A DNA stretch of 64,000 nucleotides from Candidatus Methanorudis spinitermitis. Its GTDB lineage: Archaea > Methanobacteriota > Methanobacteria > Methanobacteriales > Methanobacteriaceae. Location of the stretch: positions 1 to 64,000 of the forward strand of contig JAITUQ010000028.1 in assembly GCA_031286225.1 (NCBI GenBank), given 5' to 3'. The translations under genes and the position numbers were made by a program. Shown here in pieces: positions 18,189-26,472 of the stretch. Under the pieces are notes generated by a model. The model saw only the letters and a program-made list of their open reading frames with translations. It ran no database searches and was not told the DNA's origin. How positions within the stretch are numbered: the stretch's first letter is position 1; each line of letters starts with the position of its first letter.

Positions 18189-19231
18189 TGGTTGAAGGAG
18201 ATAAAAATGAGAGACTCTATGGAAAACGGGTTAATTCTCAAAATAAAAAAGGTAAATATATTAAAAGTAAATTTTCCCATTCTTCTTTAGAAGATGTAGC
18301 TATTGATGCAACTATTAGAGCAGCTGCTTTGAGGAAAAGAATAAATAATAAAGAATTTTCGAAATCTAAAAGTAAAATTAAAAACTTCTCGAGATCTAAA
18401 AAATATAGAAAAAAAAGTCAGTTTAGGATTAAAAAGGAAGATATAAGGGAAAAAATTAGAAAACATGGAATCAAAGCATCTATTACAGTTGTAGTTGATA
18501 TGAGTGGTTCTATGATCTCGGAAGAAAAACTTAGCTTGATAAAAATTATTTTACAAAAAATAATAACTAATGTTCATATGAATAAAGACAAATTAGCTGT
18601 TGTTGGATTTAGAGGGAAAGACAGCGAAATAATAATTCCAAGTACAAAAAGACCTAATTTATTTTTAAACAATCTTGGAAACATTAGTGTTGGTGGGACT
18701 ACACCACTGGCTGCAGGATTGGATAAAGCATTAGAAATTTCAAAAAAAGAGGCAAAAAAAGGAGAATATATTCCAGTAATGCTTATTTTGTCAGATGGAG
18801 TTACTAATGTAGGATTAGACAAAGCATCTGGAGGAAAATATAATAAGGATATTAGAAACAAAATAGGGAAAACTAATAATAAAATCAAATATTCGATAAA
18901 AAAGAATAGTAAGCTAATTAGTAATCCTATAGCTGATGCTTTAGCTATTGGGGAGGAAATAGCTAAAAATAAAATTCACACTGTTATTATCAATTTTGAA
19001 AAGGAAAAAAGTAAAGGATTTAGTATTAATAAAGAATTAGCTTTTATAATTAATGGAAGATTTTATGATTTAGAAAGGTTTTATGATTTAGAAAAAATAT
19101 CTGAATCGGTTGAAAATGAGTTAAAAATGAATGGGTCATCAAATAATTCATTAACTTTTGATTCACTTAAAAGTAATGTTTTAAATTTAGCTATTGATGG
19201 AATATTGAATTATGAACGTAATAATATTTAA
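18188..19231 (+). CDS. ChlD/BchD-like von Willebrand A domain protein
   Basis: The basic N-terminus (about 95 residues, rich in Lys/Arg/Ser) precedes a VWA domain whose MIDAS motif is DMSGSM near residue 105. T-containing 'GGTTPLAAGLDKALE' near 177 and 'LILSDGVTNVG' near 204 complete the metal site. These features match the C-terminal half of the Mg-chelatase D subunit. It overlaps the AAA+ gene by one base, so both are probably made as a complex. A short direct duplication, RFYDLERFYDLE, lies near residue 293. Substrate metal is unknown; cobalt is a reasonable guess in a methanogen. Confidence 0.85.
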   Translation: MVEGDKNERLYGKRVNSQNKKGKYIKSKFSHSSLEDVAIDATIRAAALRKRINNKEFSKSKSKIKNFSRSKKYRKKSQFRIKKEDIREKIRKHGIKASITVVVDMSGSMISEEKLSLIKIILQKIITNVHMNKDKLAVVGFRGKDSEIIIPSTKRPNLFLNNLGNISVGGTTPLAAGLDKALEISKKEAKKGEYIPVMLILSDGVTNVGLDKASGGKYNKDIRNKIGKTNNKIKYSIKKNSKLISNPIADALAIGEEIAKNKIHTVIINFEKEKSKGFSINKELAFIINGRFYDLERFYDLEKISESVENELKMNGSSNNSLTFDSLKSNVLNLAIDGILNYERNNI

Positions 19232-19340
19232 GAAGTTTTTTTGTTAATGTCAAAAAGTTAGAAATAATTTAAGTTATATTAATAAATTTCAGATTTGTTA
19301 AAAGTTATAAATTCTGATAAGTAATAAGAATAATTATTTA

Positions 19341-19395
19341 AGAAGAGACCCACTTGAATGGGGTCAGGGTATTGTTTAGGTCTCTTCTGGGGTCA
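19341..19395. ncRNA. Candidate structured RNA: 10-bp GC-rich stem with repeated TGGGGTCA
   Basis: AGAAGAGACC (19341-19350) is perfectly complementary to GGTCTCTTCT (19379-19388). The 28-nt loop contains TGGGGTCA (19359-19366), and the same octamer recurs right after the stem (19388-19395). GACCC at 19347-19351 could pair with GGGTC of either copy, so two alternative folds are possible. G+C is far above the surroundings, which in AT-rich archaea often marks a functional RNA. I do not recognise a known family, and strand is unknown because the stem is symmetrical. Confidence 0.45.
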
Positions 19396-19452
19396 TGATA
19401 AAAATTTTAATGAATTTTAAATCTGTTAAATTATAACAAAAGAATTCTTTAA

Positions 19453-19482
19453 AAAATCATAACCTAAGGTACTTATGATTTT
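19453..19482. repeat. 10-bp hairpin
   Basis: AAAATCATAA (19453-19462) pairs with TTATGATTTT (19473-19482) around a 10-nt loop, CCTAAGGTAC. It lies about 65 bp after the GC-rich stem and may be part of the same transcript or a terminator. Confidence 0.45.
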
Positions 19483-19622
19483 AACTTATTATAAATGTTG
19501 CTATAGTGCAAAAAAAACATATAACATAATGAACACTCGTTCCATAAATGTTTAGAAGATCTAAGTCTAAAAAATTGCATTTGTATTGTTAACTTAAACT
19601 TCCACTAAGGTTATGATACAAA

Positions 19623-19657
19623 AAAATCCTTGTTGGCTTAATCAACATATGGATTTT
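19623..19657. repeat. Nested 7+5 bp hairpin
   Basis: AAAATCC (19623-19629) pairs with GGATTTT (19651-19657), and inside it TGTTG (19631-19635) pairs with CAACA (19643-19647). On the minus strand it lies downstream of the glnA stop and could help end that transcript. Confidence 0.45.
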
Positions 19658-19802
19658 AAAATATATATCTGCTGATATCTTTTATTTGGATTTAAGATAT
19701 TTTATTAACTAGTATAGCTAAAAAACTGTTAATAGGGAAATATTTTCTGTTTTTTAGCTTATTTCATCCAAAAACAAATCTTCTTTTTCAAGATTAAAAG
19801 TA

Positions 19803-21146
19803 TTATAATCTCATATACTTCTTCTGTTCATAACCAAATACTTGTATGCGATATTCATCCCATTCCTTGTATTTTGATTCTAGGAATTTTTCACTAATAT
19901 GTGATCCTAAACTATTTTTTACAATTTCATTTTCTTCAAATGCATGATAAGCTTCCCATAAGCTTGCAGGTAATAAGTTAATACCTTTTTTCTTAAGTTC
20001 TTCATTGGTGAGTTGGTAAATATTGAATTCAGCTGGTTCTCCTGGATTGATTTTACGTTTTATCCCATCTAAACCCGCTTCTAACATAGCTGTAAATGCT
20101 AAATAAGGATTGCATGAAGGATCAGGACTTCTGTATTCGATTCTTGTTCCTTTTCCACGAGCTGCAGGTATCCTAATTAAAGCGGATCTATTTTTAAAAC
20201 CATAAGCTATGTAAACAGGGGCTTCATATCCTGGAACTAATCTTTTATAAGAATTTACAGTTGGAGCCACTATAGCTGATAGTGCAGGGGAATGTTTTAA
20301 TAACCCTCCCATAAAATAAGAAGCTTCTTTAGATAAACCAGTTTCACTATTTTCATCAGCAAATAAATTTTTATTTCCTTTAAACAGACTTTGATGACAG
20401 TGCATTCCACTACCACTTACTCCAAAAAATGGTTTTGGCATGAAAGTTACTATTGACCCCATATTATCAACAATAGCTTTAATAGCTTGTTTAAAAGTAA
20501 TTACTGCATCTGCAGTTTTTAAAGCTCTGTCAAATTTAAATGCAATTTCATTTTGACCAGGAGCTACTTCATGATGACTTGCTTCTACTTCAAAACCTAA
20601 TTCTTCTAAATCTAGAGTTAATTTTCGTCTAAATTCAACTCCAGTATCAGCTGGCTCAACGTCAAAGTACCTTGCCTCATCATGCGGTATCCAATTTCCT
20701 TTTTCATCTTTATCTACAATAAAAAACTCAGGTTCTGGTCCAATATTATATTCATATCCTTTATTTTTGATTTTATCAAGTGATCTTCTTAAAACAGTCC
20801 TTGGGTCTCCATCAAAAGGTTTTCCATCTGGAGTGAATATGTTACATATAAATCTGCATACTCCAAATTCTTCTGGTCTCCATGGTAGTAATGAAAAAGT
20901 CGATGGATCTGGTTTCATTAAAAGATCACTATCTTGAATTTCAACAAACCCATCTATTGAAGATCCATCAAATAATATTCCATCATCAAACAAATTTTCT
21001 ATATCTTCATCACTTTCAAAGGGAATTGACATGCTTTTTGGAATTCCATGTATATCAACAAATTGTAATCTTACAAATTTGATTTTTTTTTTATTCATCT
21101 TTTCAATTACATTTCCTATAAGGTCTGCCATTTTAATCTTCTCCAA
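19803..21146 (-). CDS. glnA: Glutamine synthetase, type I
   Basis: This 447-aa enzyme makes glutamine from glutamate, ammonia and ATP. GS landmarks include FDGSSIDGF, '[10 protein letters not shown]', '[16 protein letters not shown]', '[11 protein letters not shown]', the ATP-binding '[28 protein letters not shown]' region, and '[21 protein letters not shown]'. The tyrosine-adenylylation segment near residue 390 reads [14 protein letters not shown] and lacks the bacterial adenylylation tyrosine context, as is usual for the GSI-alpha type. The ribosome site GGAGAAG precedes ATG 21146. It appears to be a single-gene transcript. Confidence 0.97.
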   Translation of the reverse strand: MEKIKMADLIGNVIEKMNKKKIKFVRLQFVDIHGIPKSMSIPFESDEDIENLFDDGILFDGSSIDGFVEIQDSDLLMKPDPSTFSLLPWRPEEFGVCRFICNIFTPDGKPFDGDPRTVLRRSLDKIKNKGYEYNIGPEPEFFIVDKDEKGNWIPHDEARYFDVEPADTGVEFRRKLTLDLEELGFEVEASHHEVAPGQNEIAFKFDRALKTADAVITFKQAIKAIVDNMGSIVTFMPKPFFGVSGSGMHCHQSLFKGNKNLFADENSETGLSKEASYFMGGLLKHSPALSAIVAPTVNSYKRLVPGYEAPVYIAYGFKNRSALIRIPAARGKGTRIEYRSPDPSCNPYLAFTAMLEAGLDGIKRKINPGEPAEFNIYQLTNEELKKKGINLLPASLWEAYHAFEENEIVKNSLGSHISEKFLESKYKEWDEYRIQVFGYEQKKYMRL

Positions 21147-21754
21147 GATAAATAATGAAAATATTTGTAGAATTTTTATTATCAGAATAGCTTTTTTTTT
21201 TTTTGATTATAGTTCAATATTTTTAATTAAATTAATTTTGCTTTTATATGAAATTAATATAAAAATCAAGCTTATATACATATTACACTTATGATCTTTT
21301 ATTTTATATAACTATCTATAGTTCATATTACATGTTCATGAACATTTATCAAATTTTTATAAATATCTCTTGATATTAAGTTATTGTGGATTGGATATTT
21401 ATAAAATATCTATAGGGGAAGTATAATCTTTAAAATTGGAATTTATAGAATTAAATAATAATTGAAGTGAAAATAAAGAATTTTTATTAAAGAATATATT
21501 TTTTTATAACTTTAGACTTAGTTTTTAACAATTTAAAATTTAATTTTTAGGAACTTTTATTAAATTTTTTATAAAAATTTCCTTTTATTTCATTTTTAAT
21601 TAAAAAAATTATTTATTTTTTAATATACATTTTATTATAGATTTATTTTTAAAAATAAAAATAATAAAGGATTTATTTAAAAAATCAATTGAAATTTTAA
21701 AAAATAAGTTCATATATGATAAATAAATATTAATAATTTATAAAAGTGAGAAAA
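21147..21754. promoter_or_regulatory. glnA upstream region with a 14-bp palindrome
   Basis: The 608-bp gap contains, toward glnA (minus strand), a TATA-like TATATAAGC near 21268-21276. About 55 bp further upstream is a perfect palindrome, ATGTTCATGAACAT (21332-21345), with another GTTCAT half-site at 21321-21326. This does not match the GGAA-N6-TTCC form of known NrpR operators. From 21460 to 21740 the sequence is low-complexity A/T with no ORF. Confidence 0.45.
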
Positions 21755-22507
21755 TTATAATTCAAGACATGAAAGTGAACTTAAATCTAATAAATCTAAA
21801 TTAAGGATTTTAGGAGCTAATGTTACTTCACCAATCTTTGTTATTATTTTGAAAGCTTCAAAAGCTTCTAATGATCCTATAATATTAGCTATTGGTCCAA
21901 TAACTGGAGGAGTACTTTGACTTATATTTTGAATCTCTTGCTTGGTTTTACTATTAAGTTCTTTTCCAGCTGAAGGTAGTGAAAATAATTCTTCATAAGT
22001 TATAGTATTTTTGTTAAATACAGTTAATTGCCCCATAGTTCCATGAACAGCTCCATGAACAAAAGAAATTTCTTTTTCTTTTGTATACCTACTGACTAAA
22101 ACTCTTGTAACTATATTATCCAATGCATCAATAGCTATATCACAATTTCCAATTATTTTCTCCAGATTTGTCTCATTTAACTCTTCATTGATTGCATTTA
22201 CTTTAACATAAGGATTTATTAATCTTATTTTTTCTTTTGTAACTTCACTTTTTGGCTTTCCAATGGAGTCAATACTGCTCATTACCTGTCGATTTAAGTT
22301 AGACATATCAAAAGAATCTTTATCAATAATAGTAAGATTCCCAAGACCCATTCGAGTTAACATTTCTATTATTGTCCCACCAAGCCCACCACAACCTATA
22401 ACAGCTATTTCTGATTCTTTAAATCGAGTTTGTTGGCTTTTTGTAACTATACTCATTTGTCGAGTTATAATTTCCCAATATCCCATTCCAGTATACCTTT
22501 CTGGCAT
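21755..22507 (-). CDS. MoeB/ThiF/HesA family E1-like adenylyltransferase
   Basis: The 250-aa protein has the Rossmann ATP-binding motif GCGGLGGTIIEML (about residues 37-49), the 'DMSNLNRQVMSSIDSIGKPKSEV' signature with its conserved Arg, and 'DIAIDALDNIVTR'. These proteins adenylate the C-terminal Gly-Gly of a small sulfur carrier (MoaD, ThiS or SAMP), feeding molybdopterin, thiamine or tRNA thiolation. The paired CxxC zinc site of classical MoeB is absent; the only cysteines are scattered. In a Mo/W neighbourhood, molybdopterin synthase activation is the likeliest role, but SAMP activation is possible. Confidence 0.85.
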   Translation of the reverse strand: MPERYTGMGYWEIITRQMSIVTKSQQTRFKESEIAVIGCGGLGGTIIEMLTRMGLGNLTIIDKDSFDMSNLNRQVMSSIDSIGKPKSEVTKEKIRLINPYVKVNAINEELNETNLEKIIGNCDIAIDALDNIVTRVLVSRYTKEKEISFVHGAVHGTMGQLTVFNKNTITYEELFSLPSAGKELNSKTKQEIQNISQSTPPVIGPIANIIGSLEAFEAFKIITKIGEVTLAPKILNLDLLDLSSLSCLEL

Positions 22508-22568
22508 TTAAATCACATACTTTATAAAACAATCATAACTACTTTTAAAAAATAGCTATTAAAACCTA

Positions 22569-23723
22569 TTATTTTCCAAAAAGTTTTTTTACTTTTTTAA
22601 GCTCTTCAGGAATATTAATCATTTGTGGACACATTCCTATACAGTCACCACATTCTATGCAAGAGGATGCATAATTTTCTTCATTTAAAAGAGTAGAGTA
22701 TTGCATTAAACTTGCTTCAACATTATCTAACATTTTTGCTATATTATACTCTTTAAAACAATTTGGAATATCAACTTTTTGAGGACAAGGCATACAATAG
22801 CTACAGAATGTACAATCAATATCTTTTCTTTTTTTATAGCTTTTACTTACTTCTTTTATTAAATTTTTCTCTTCATCAGTTAAGGAATTCGGATAAGCAT
22901 CATTAGCTATAGCTACATTTTCTTTCACTTGTTCAAACGAACTCATTCCACTTAAAACAGAACTCACACCTTCCATATCCCACAAATATCTTAATGCCCA
23001 TTCAACAGGAGATCTTTTTATTTTTGAACTATTCCATAATCTATTTATTTCTGGCGGAATATTATTTACAAGAGTCCCTCCTCTAAGTGGTTCCATAACT
23101 ATATTTCCCATTCCAATACTACTTAGATATTGTAGTCCATTTATTCCACTTTGATAATCTTCATCTAAATAATTCATTTGAGTAAATACAAAGTCCCATT
23201 CATATGAGTCTAAAATTTCTAAAAACAGATCTAATTCATCATGAAAAGAAAAACCAATGTATTTGACTCTACCATCATTTTGTATTGTATCCATGAATTC
23301 AAAGACATCAAGAGAGCTTAAATTTTCCCAATAATCTTTTTTCAACGAATGAAGTAAATATAAGTCTATTTTGTCAGTTTGTAGTCTTTCAAGCTGTTGA
23401 TTTAGGAAATATTCCATATCCTCTTTTTTTTCAACTATCCAACTTGGTAACTTTGTAGAAAGCAATACCTTTTCTCTAAATCCAGTTTGTAAAAATTCTC
23501 CAAGAAATGGTTCACTCATTCCACCACTATCAAAATCAACTCCATGATATGAATAAGCAGTATCAATAAAGTTTATTCCATTGTTTATACCAAATTCGAG
23601 CATAGTTGTAGCTTCTTTTGCATTGATTTGATCTGGTTTATTGTCAATAGTTGGAAGACGCATACATCCAAATCCTAATATTGATATTTTTTCTCCTGTT
23701 TGCCCTAAATCCCTATATAACAT
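22569..23723 (-). CDS. Aldo/keto reductase with C-terminal [4Fe-4S] ferredoxin domain
   Basis: Residues 1-270 form an aldo/keto reductase barrel: LGFGCMRLPT at the start, the catalytic Asp/Tyr in 'FIDTAYSYHG', and the Lys in LSTKLPSW. The C-terminal 110 residues contain CTFCSYCMPCP near residue 306 and CIECGDCIGMCP near 357, which would bind iron-sulfur clusters. This fusion is common in anaerobes and suggests ferredoxin- or internally-coupled reduction; substrate unknown. It is just upstream of, and co-directional with, the E1-like gene (61-bp gap), so the two may be co-transcribed. Confidence 0.9.
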   Translation of the reverse strand: MLYRDLGQTGEKISILGFGCMRLPTIDNKPDQINAKEATTMLEFGINNGINFIDTAYSYHGVDFDSGGMSEPFLGEFLQTGFREKVLLSTKLPSWIVEKKEDMEYFLNQQLERLQTDKIDLYLLHSLKKDYWENLSSLDVFEFMDTIQNDGRVKYIGFSFHDELDLFLEILDSYEWDFVFTQMNYLDEDYQSGINGLQYLSSIGMGNIVMEPLRGGTLVNNIPPEINRLWNSSKIKRSPVEWALRYLWDMEGVSSVLSGMSSFEQVKENVAIANDAYPNSLTDEEKNLIKEVSKSYKKRKDIDCTFCSYCMPCPQKVDIPNCFKEYNIAKMLDNVEASLMQYSTLLNEENYASSCIECGDCIGMCPQMINIPEELKKVKKLFGK

Positions 23724-23971
23724 TTATTCCACCAACCAATTCAATAGCTATTGATAGTATAATTTTATTTTTTTTCAACTGGACTTTACTTTAATAATTT
23801 TTATAGTTTATATCTTAATTATTTTATTATTTATAAAAATTTTTTATCTTTATAAGTTTAAAATGAAGTTTTATTAGTTTATAAAAATTCAAAATTCTTA
23901 AATAAATCTATATTTTAATAATAAAAATAGGTATTATAAAAGACATAATCAAATTTTTAGATGAGAATGTA

Positions 23972-24541
23972 ATGAGTAAATCATTATCTACTGATGAATC
24001 ATATTATGATCTTGAAAATAAGAAATTACAAGGAATTTATTCAGATTAAATTGTTTTTTCTAATTTAAAATATAATGATTTTTCTTTAAACCTTGACATG
24101 TTTGTGATTGCAAATGAAAAAATGCATGAACTCAATAAAAAGGGAGAAAAAGCAGGATTAAGAAAAGATTTTAGTGGAGTGGGTTTATTTCACTATGAAT
24201 TAGCAAAAAGACTAAGTTCAGATGAAATCACAGGATTAATTAGGTTTATATCTGTAATATTAAAAAATACTCCTGTAAAATCAATTGTTAGTTCAGTTTT
24301 TAATGTTAAATTTTTAACTAATCAACTATCCTGGTTTGAACAACAAATACTATATCGTGATCAATCTGGTGAAGATAATAAATATCAATCTGTTTCACTT
24401 GACTCAGAAAATAAAATTTTTTTAAAAAACAAAAAGTTGATTTTTGAATATGATGGAAAATGTTTTGCTGTTAATCTAAAGACACTAAGCAAAAAAGAGT
24501 CTAAATCGACTTTCCCTAAATTCATATCAAAAGAAAAATAA
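23972..24541 (+). pseudogene. Unknown gene interrupted by an in-frame TAA
   Basis: From ATG 23972 a reading frame runs 25 codons to TAA at 24047-24049 and then stays open in the same frame to a stop at 24541. The part after the stop contains a 147-aa ORF from ATG 24098 (MFVIANEKMHELNKKGEKAG...). Because the frame is shared, with 16 open codons between the stop and that ATG, I read this as one gene broken by a single nonsense change. Restart at 24098 would give a shorter protein. No domain is recognised; the product has many Lys and Ser and no signal peptide. Confidence 0.5.
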
Positions 24542-24675
24542 TTTTTTAAAATTTTGACAATATAAAAAATTTAAATTTTTATAAAAATAAATTTACAATT
24601 CACTATAATAACAATTTAAATATCTGTTCCTCTTTTAACTTTGTCTTTTTGTTGCTTAATTATATTTTAAGAGTC

Positions 24676-25131
24676 TTACAATCGTTGATGATATGGATTG
24701 AACTGAACTTTACCTTTTTGTTGTTTAATTAATTTACCTTTTTTATCATAACATTTTATAATGCAAAATTTATTATTAGGGTTGTTTTTAACTGAAAAGG
24801 ACTTATATAAAGAATCATCAGTAATTCCTGAGAGTTTCCATCCTTTCGTAGGTTTTTTAAAAATTATGGTTTTGTATCCTTTAATCGTAACAGTAATTTT
24901 ATTAACTTTATTAAGTTCTGCTTTCCTTTGAGTAATATATTTAGGTGAATCCCAGTTCTTTGCTGTTGAACCAATATTACTAGCAATACCCAATGTCATT
25001 TTAGTTTTACCATTAATTATTTTATTTGAATGTGACCATGTTTCACAATTTAATTTTGCATTTACAGGTGCTATTATACCAACTATTGCTATTGCAAATA
25101 ATATTAATATTAATGCCTTTTTAATATTCAT
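24676..25131 (-). CDS. Small secreted protein of unknown function
   Basis: I choose the ATG at 25131 because GGAGGG lies about ten bases upstream. The upstream ATG at 25152 would place that site inside the gene. The 151-aa product begins with a clear signal peptide, MNIKKALILILFAIAIVG followed by IIAPVNA-K. The mature part has few cysteines and a region 'KITVTIKGYKTIIFKKPTKGWKLSG' that resembles surface proteins of Methanobrevibacter. I do not recognise the family. It is a lone gene, with 637 bp of non-coding DNA upstream. Confidence 0.75.
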   Translation of the reverse strand: MNIKKALILILFAIAIVGIIAPVNAKLNCETWSHSNKIINGKTKMTLGIASNIGSTAKNWDSPKYITQRKAELNKVNKITVTIKGYKTIIFKKPTKGWKLSGITDDSLYKSFSVKNNPNNKFCIIKCYDKKGKLIKQQKGKVQFNPYHQRL

Positions 25132-25152
25132 TTTCTTTTCCCTCCAGTTCAC

Positions 25153-25789
25153 ACTTATTATAATATAATTATAATATTAAATTATTTATATATTTTTAAT
25201 AGTTTCATTAAATGAAAAAACGGATTTTAAGGTAATAGCTATTGTATTAGATGATTAAATATGGTGAACAATAAGAAAAAAAGAAGTTATGAACAATATA
25301 ACAAAGAGATTAACAAGTATATTCTAGTTAATCAGTTTCAAAACATTAGCATTAAAACAGGAGCCATGAACTAAAATTCATAAGTTTGATAGGAAATAAG
25401 ATAGAAATATAGCTAAAAAACAGTAAAGAATTAAAGAAGATAAGAAAGTTAGGAGTTATCATCTAAAAAGTCAAATAGTCAGAAAAGTGAAATAACTAGA
25501 ACAATATTAAGTACAATATAATTAAAGAGTTAATTAATTAAAACAATACTTGTAATGATTATGAGCTATTTAATTAATCAAGAAGATTTAATATATTAGG
25601 TATAAATACTAACCATGATTTATAGACTTAATATAAATGTGGAAAATTAAGTAAAAAATAGTATTATATGGATTAGTACCTAAAAAAGAATAGATGAAGT
25701 GAATTATTGTAATTTGATATCTTCCAAATTTTTGAAGAATAAATAAAAAGAATTAAAAATAGTTAATTCCTGGGATTATTACATGGTAT
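25153..25789. other. Non-coding gap before tRNA-Met
   Basis: No supported gene. A 37-codon frame starting at ATG 25261 is too short and unsupported to call. The 3' trailer of the tRNA, with the sequence complementary to its intron, lies at 25764-25776. Confidence 0.45.
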
Positions 25790-25897
25790 GCCGGGAGCGG
25801 GATTCGAACCCGCGGCCTCACGGTATCCCAGGAATTAGTCAGAGCACTGCTTAAAACCCTATGAGCCGTGCGCTCTAACCAGCTGAGCCACCCCGGC
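25790..25897 (-). tRNA. tRNA-Met (CAU), elongator type, with an intron
   Basis: Read on the minus strand, the acceptor stem GCCGGGG pairs with TCCCGGC (one G-U), the D arm is GCTC...GAGC, and the T arm is GCGGG-TTCGAAT-CCCGC. The anticodon stem CACGG/CCGTG is interrupted after CTCATA by about 35 nt (25825-25859), so the intron lies at the standard archaeal site 3' of the anticodon. The anticodon CAT is at 25861-25863. A G1-C72 pair and the intron favour elongator Met over initiator; tRNA-Ile2 with a modified CAU is less likely. CCA is not encoded. Confidence 0.9.
25825..25859 (-). other. tRNA-Met intron
   Basis: About 35 nt between the anticodon loop halves; the exact splice points may shift by a base or two. 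Its 3' half (25825-25837) is complementary over 13 nt to the tRNA 3' trailer at 25764-25776. Confidence 0.8.
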
Positions 25898-26472
25898 ATC
25901 TGACTATTGTCTATCAGTATATTATAACATTTAAACTTTTCGATTATTTGACAATATTTAAAAAAATGAGTAATTATTAAAAATATGTATAAATTATTTT
26001 AAAATTTTTAAACATTTAGCTGTTTGATGAGACTATTGTATTTTTTTTAGAGTAGTTATTGTTATTAAGTACAATAATTAAAGATAATTATTATTATAAA
26101 TACTTTTATAAAATTTTTTTAAATTTATTTATAAATTATTAATAATTTTTATAATTTATTTAAATAAGGAAAATTTTAAGATTAAATATATTTTCATTTC
26201 CTTATTATAAGTTAAGATTTAAGATTAAATATATTTTCGCTCTTGTATATTCATTGGGCTGTGAATTTTAATGTTGATATATTAAAAATGCGTTTAATAT
26301 TTTTGAGGAAATCTATTTAACTATCTATTTAAATTCTCCATATAGTAACAATTATAGGTTGTCATTAGTTTCTATGAGTTTTCACCATTACTAGGGAATA
26401 TTGCGAGTCTATATTTTTATATAAAATAAAAATTTTAAGATTAATATTAAAAATAAAATTAAAGTGAATATT
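25898..26472 (+). promoter_or_regulatory. ahcY upstream region with a 21-bp direct repeat
   Basis: The 575-bp region between tRNA-Met and ahcY holds a 21-bp direct repeat beginning TTTAAGATTAAATATATTTT at 26175-26195 and again at 26218-26238. A shorter related string lies near 26430. No ORF is seen. The repeats may be regulator sites or duplicated promoters; TATA-like strings occur inside both. Confidence 0.45.
25916..25927 (-). promoter_or_regulatory. TATA box for tRNA-Met
   Basis: On the minus strand TTATAATATACT lies about 20-30 bp before the tRNA 5' end, the usual position for an archaeal TATA element. Confidence 0.6.

Larger units (their letters stand above)
19232..19802. other. Convergent gap with three stem-loops
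   Basis: This 571-bp region between the convergent VWA gene and glnA has no ORF. It holds three stem-loops at 19341-19388, 19453-19482 and 19623-19657, described separately. The first is notably G+C-rich for this genome. No long T-run marks an ordinary terminator. Confidence 0.55.

Noticed and set aside
25261-25374. 37-codon frame starting MVNNKKKRS
   Set aside because: Low complexity, no ribosome site and no recognisable relative; chance is likely.
25764-25897. Integration (att) site at the tRNA-Met 3' end
   Set aside because: The repeated sequence is inverted and part of the intron, not a direct copy of the tRNA 3' end, and there is no integrase gene nearby.
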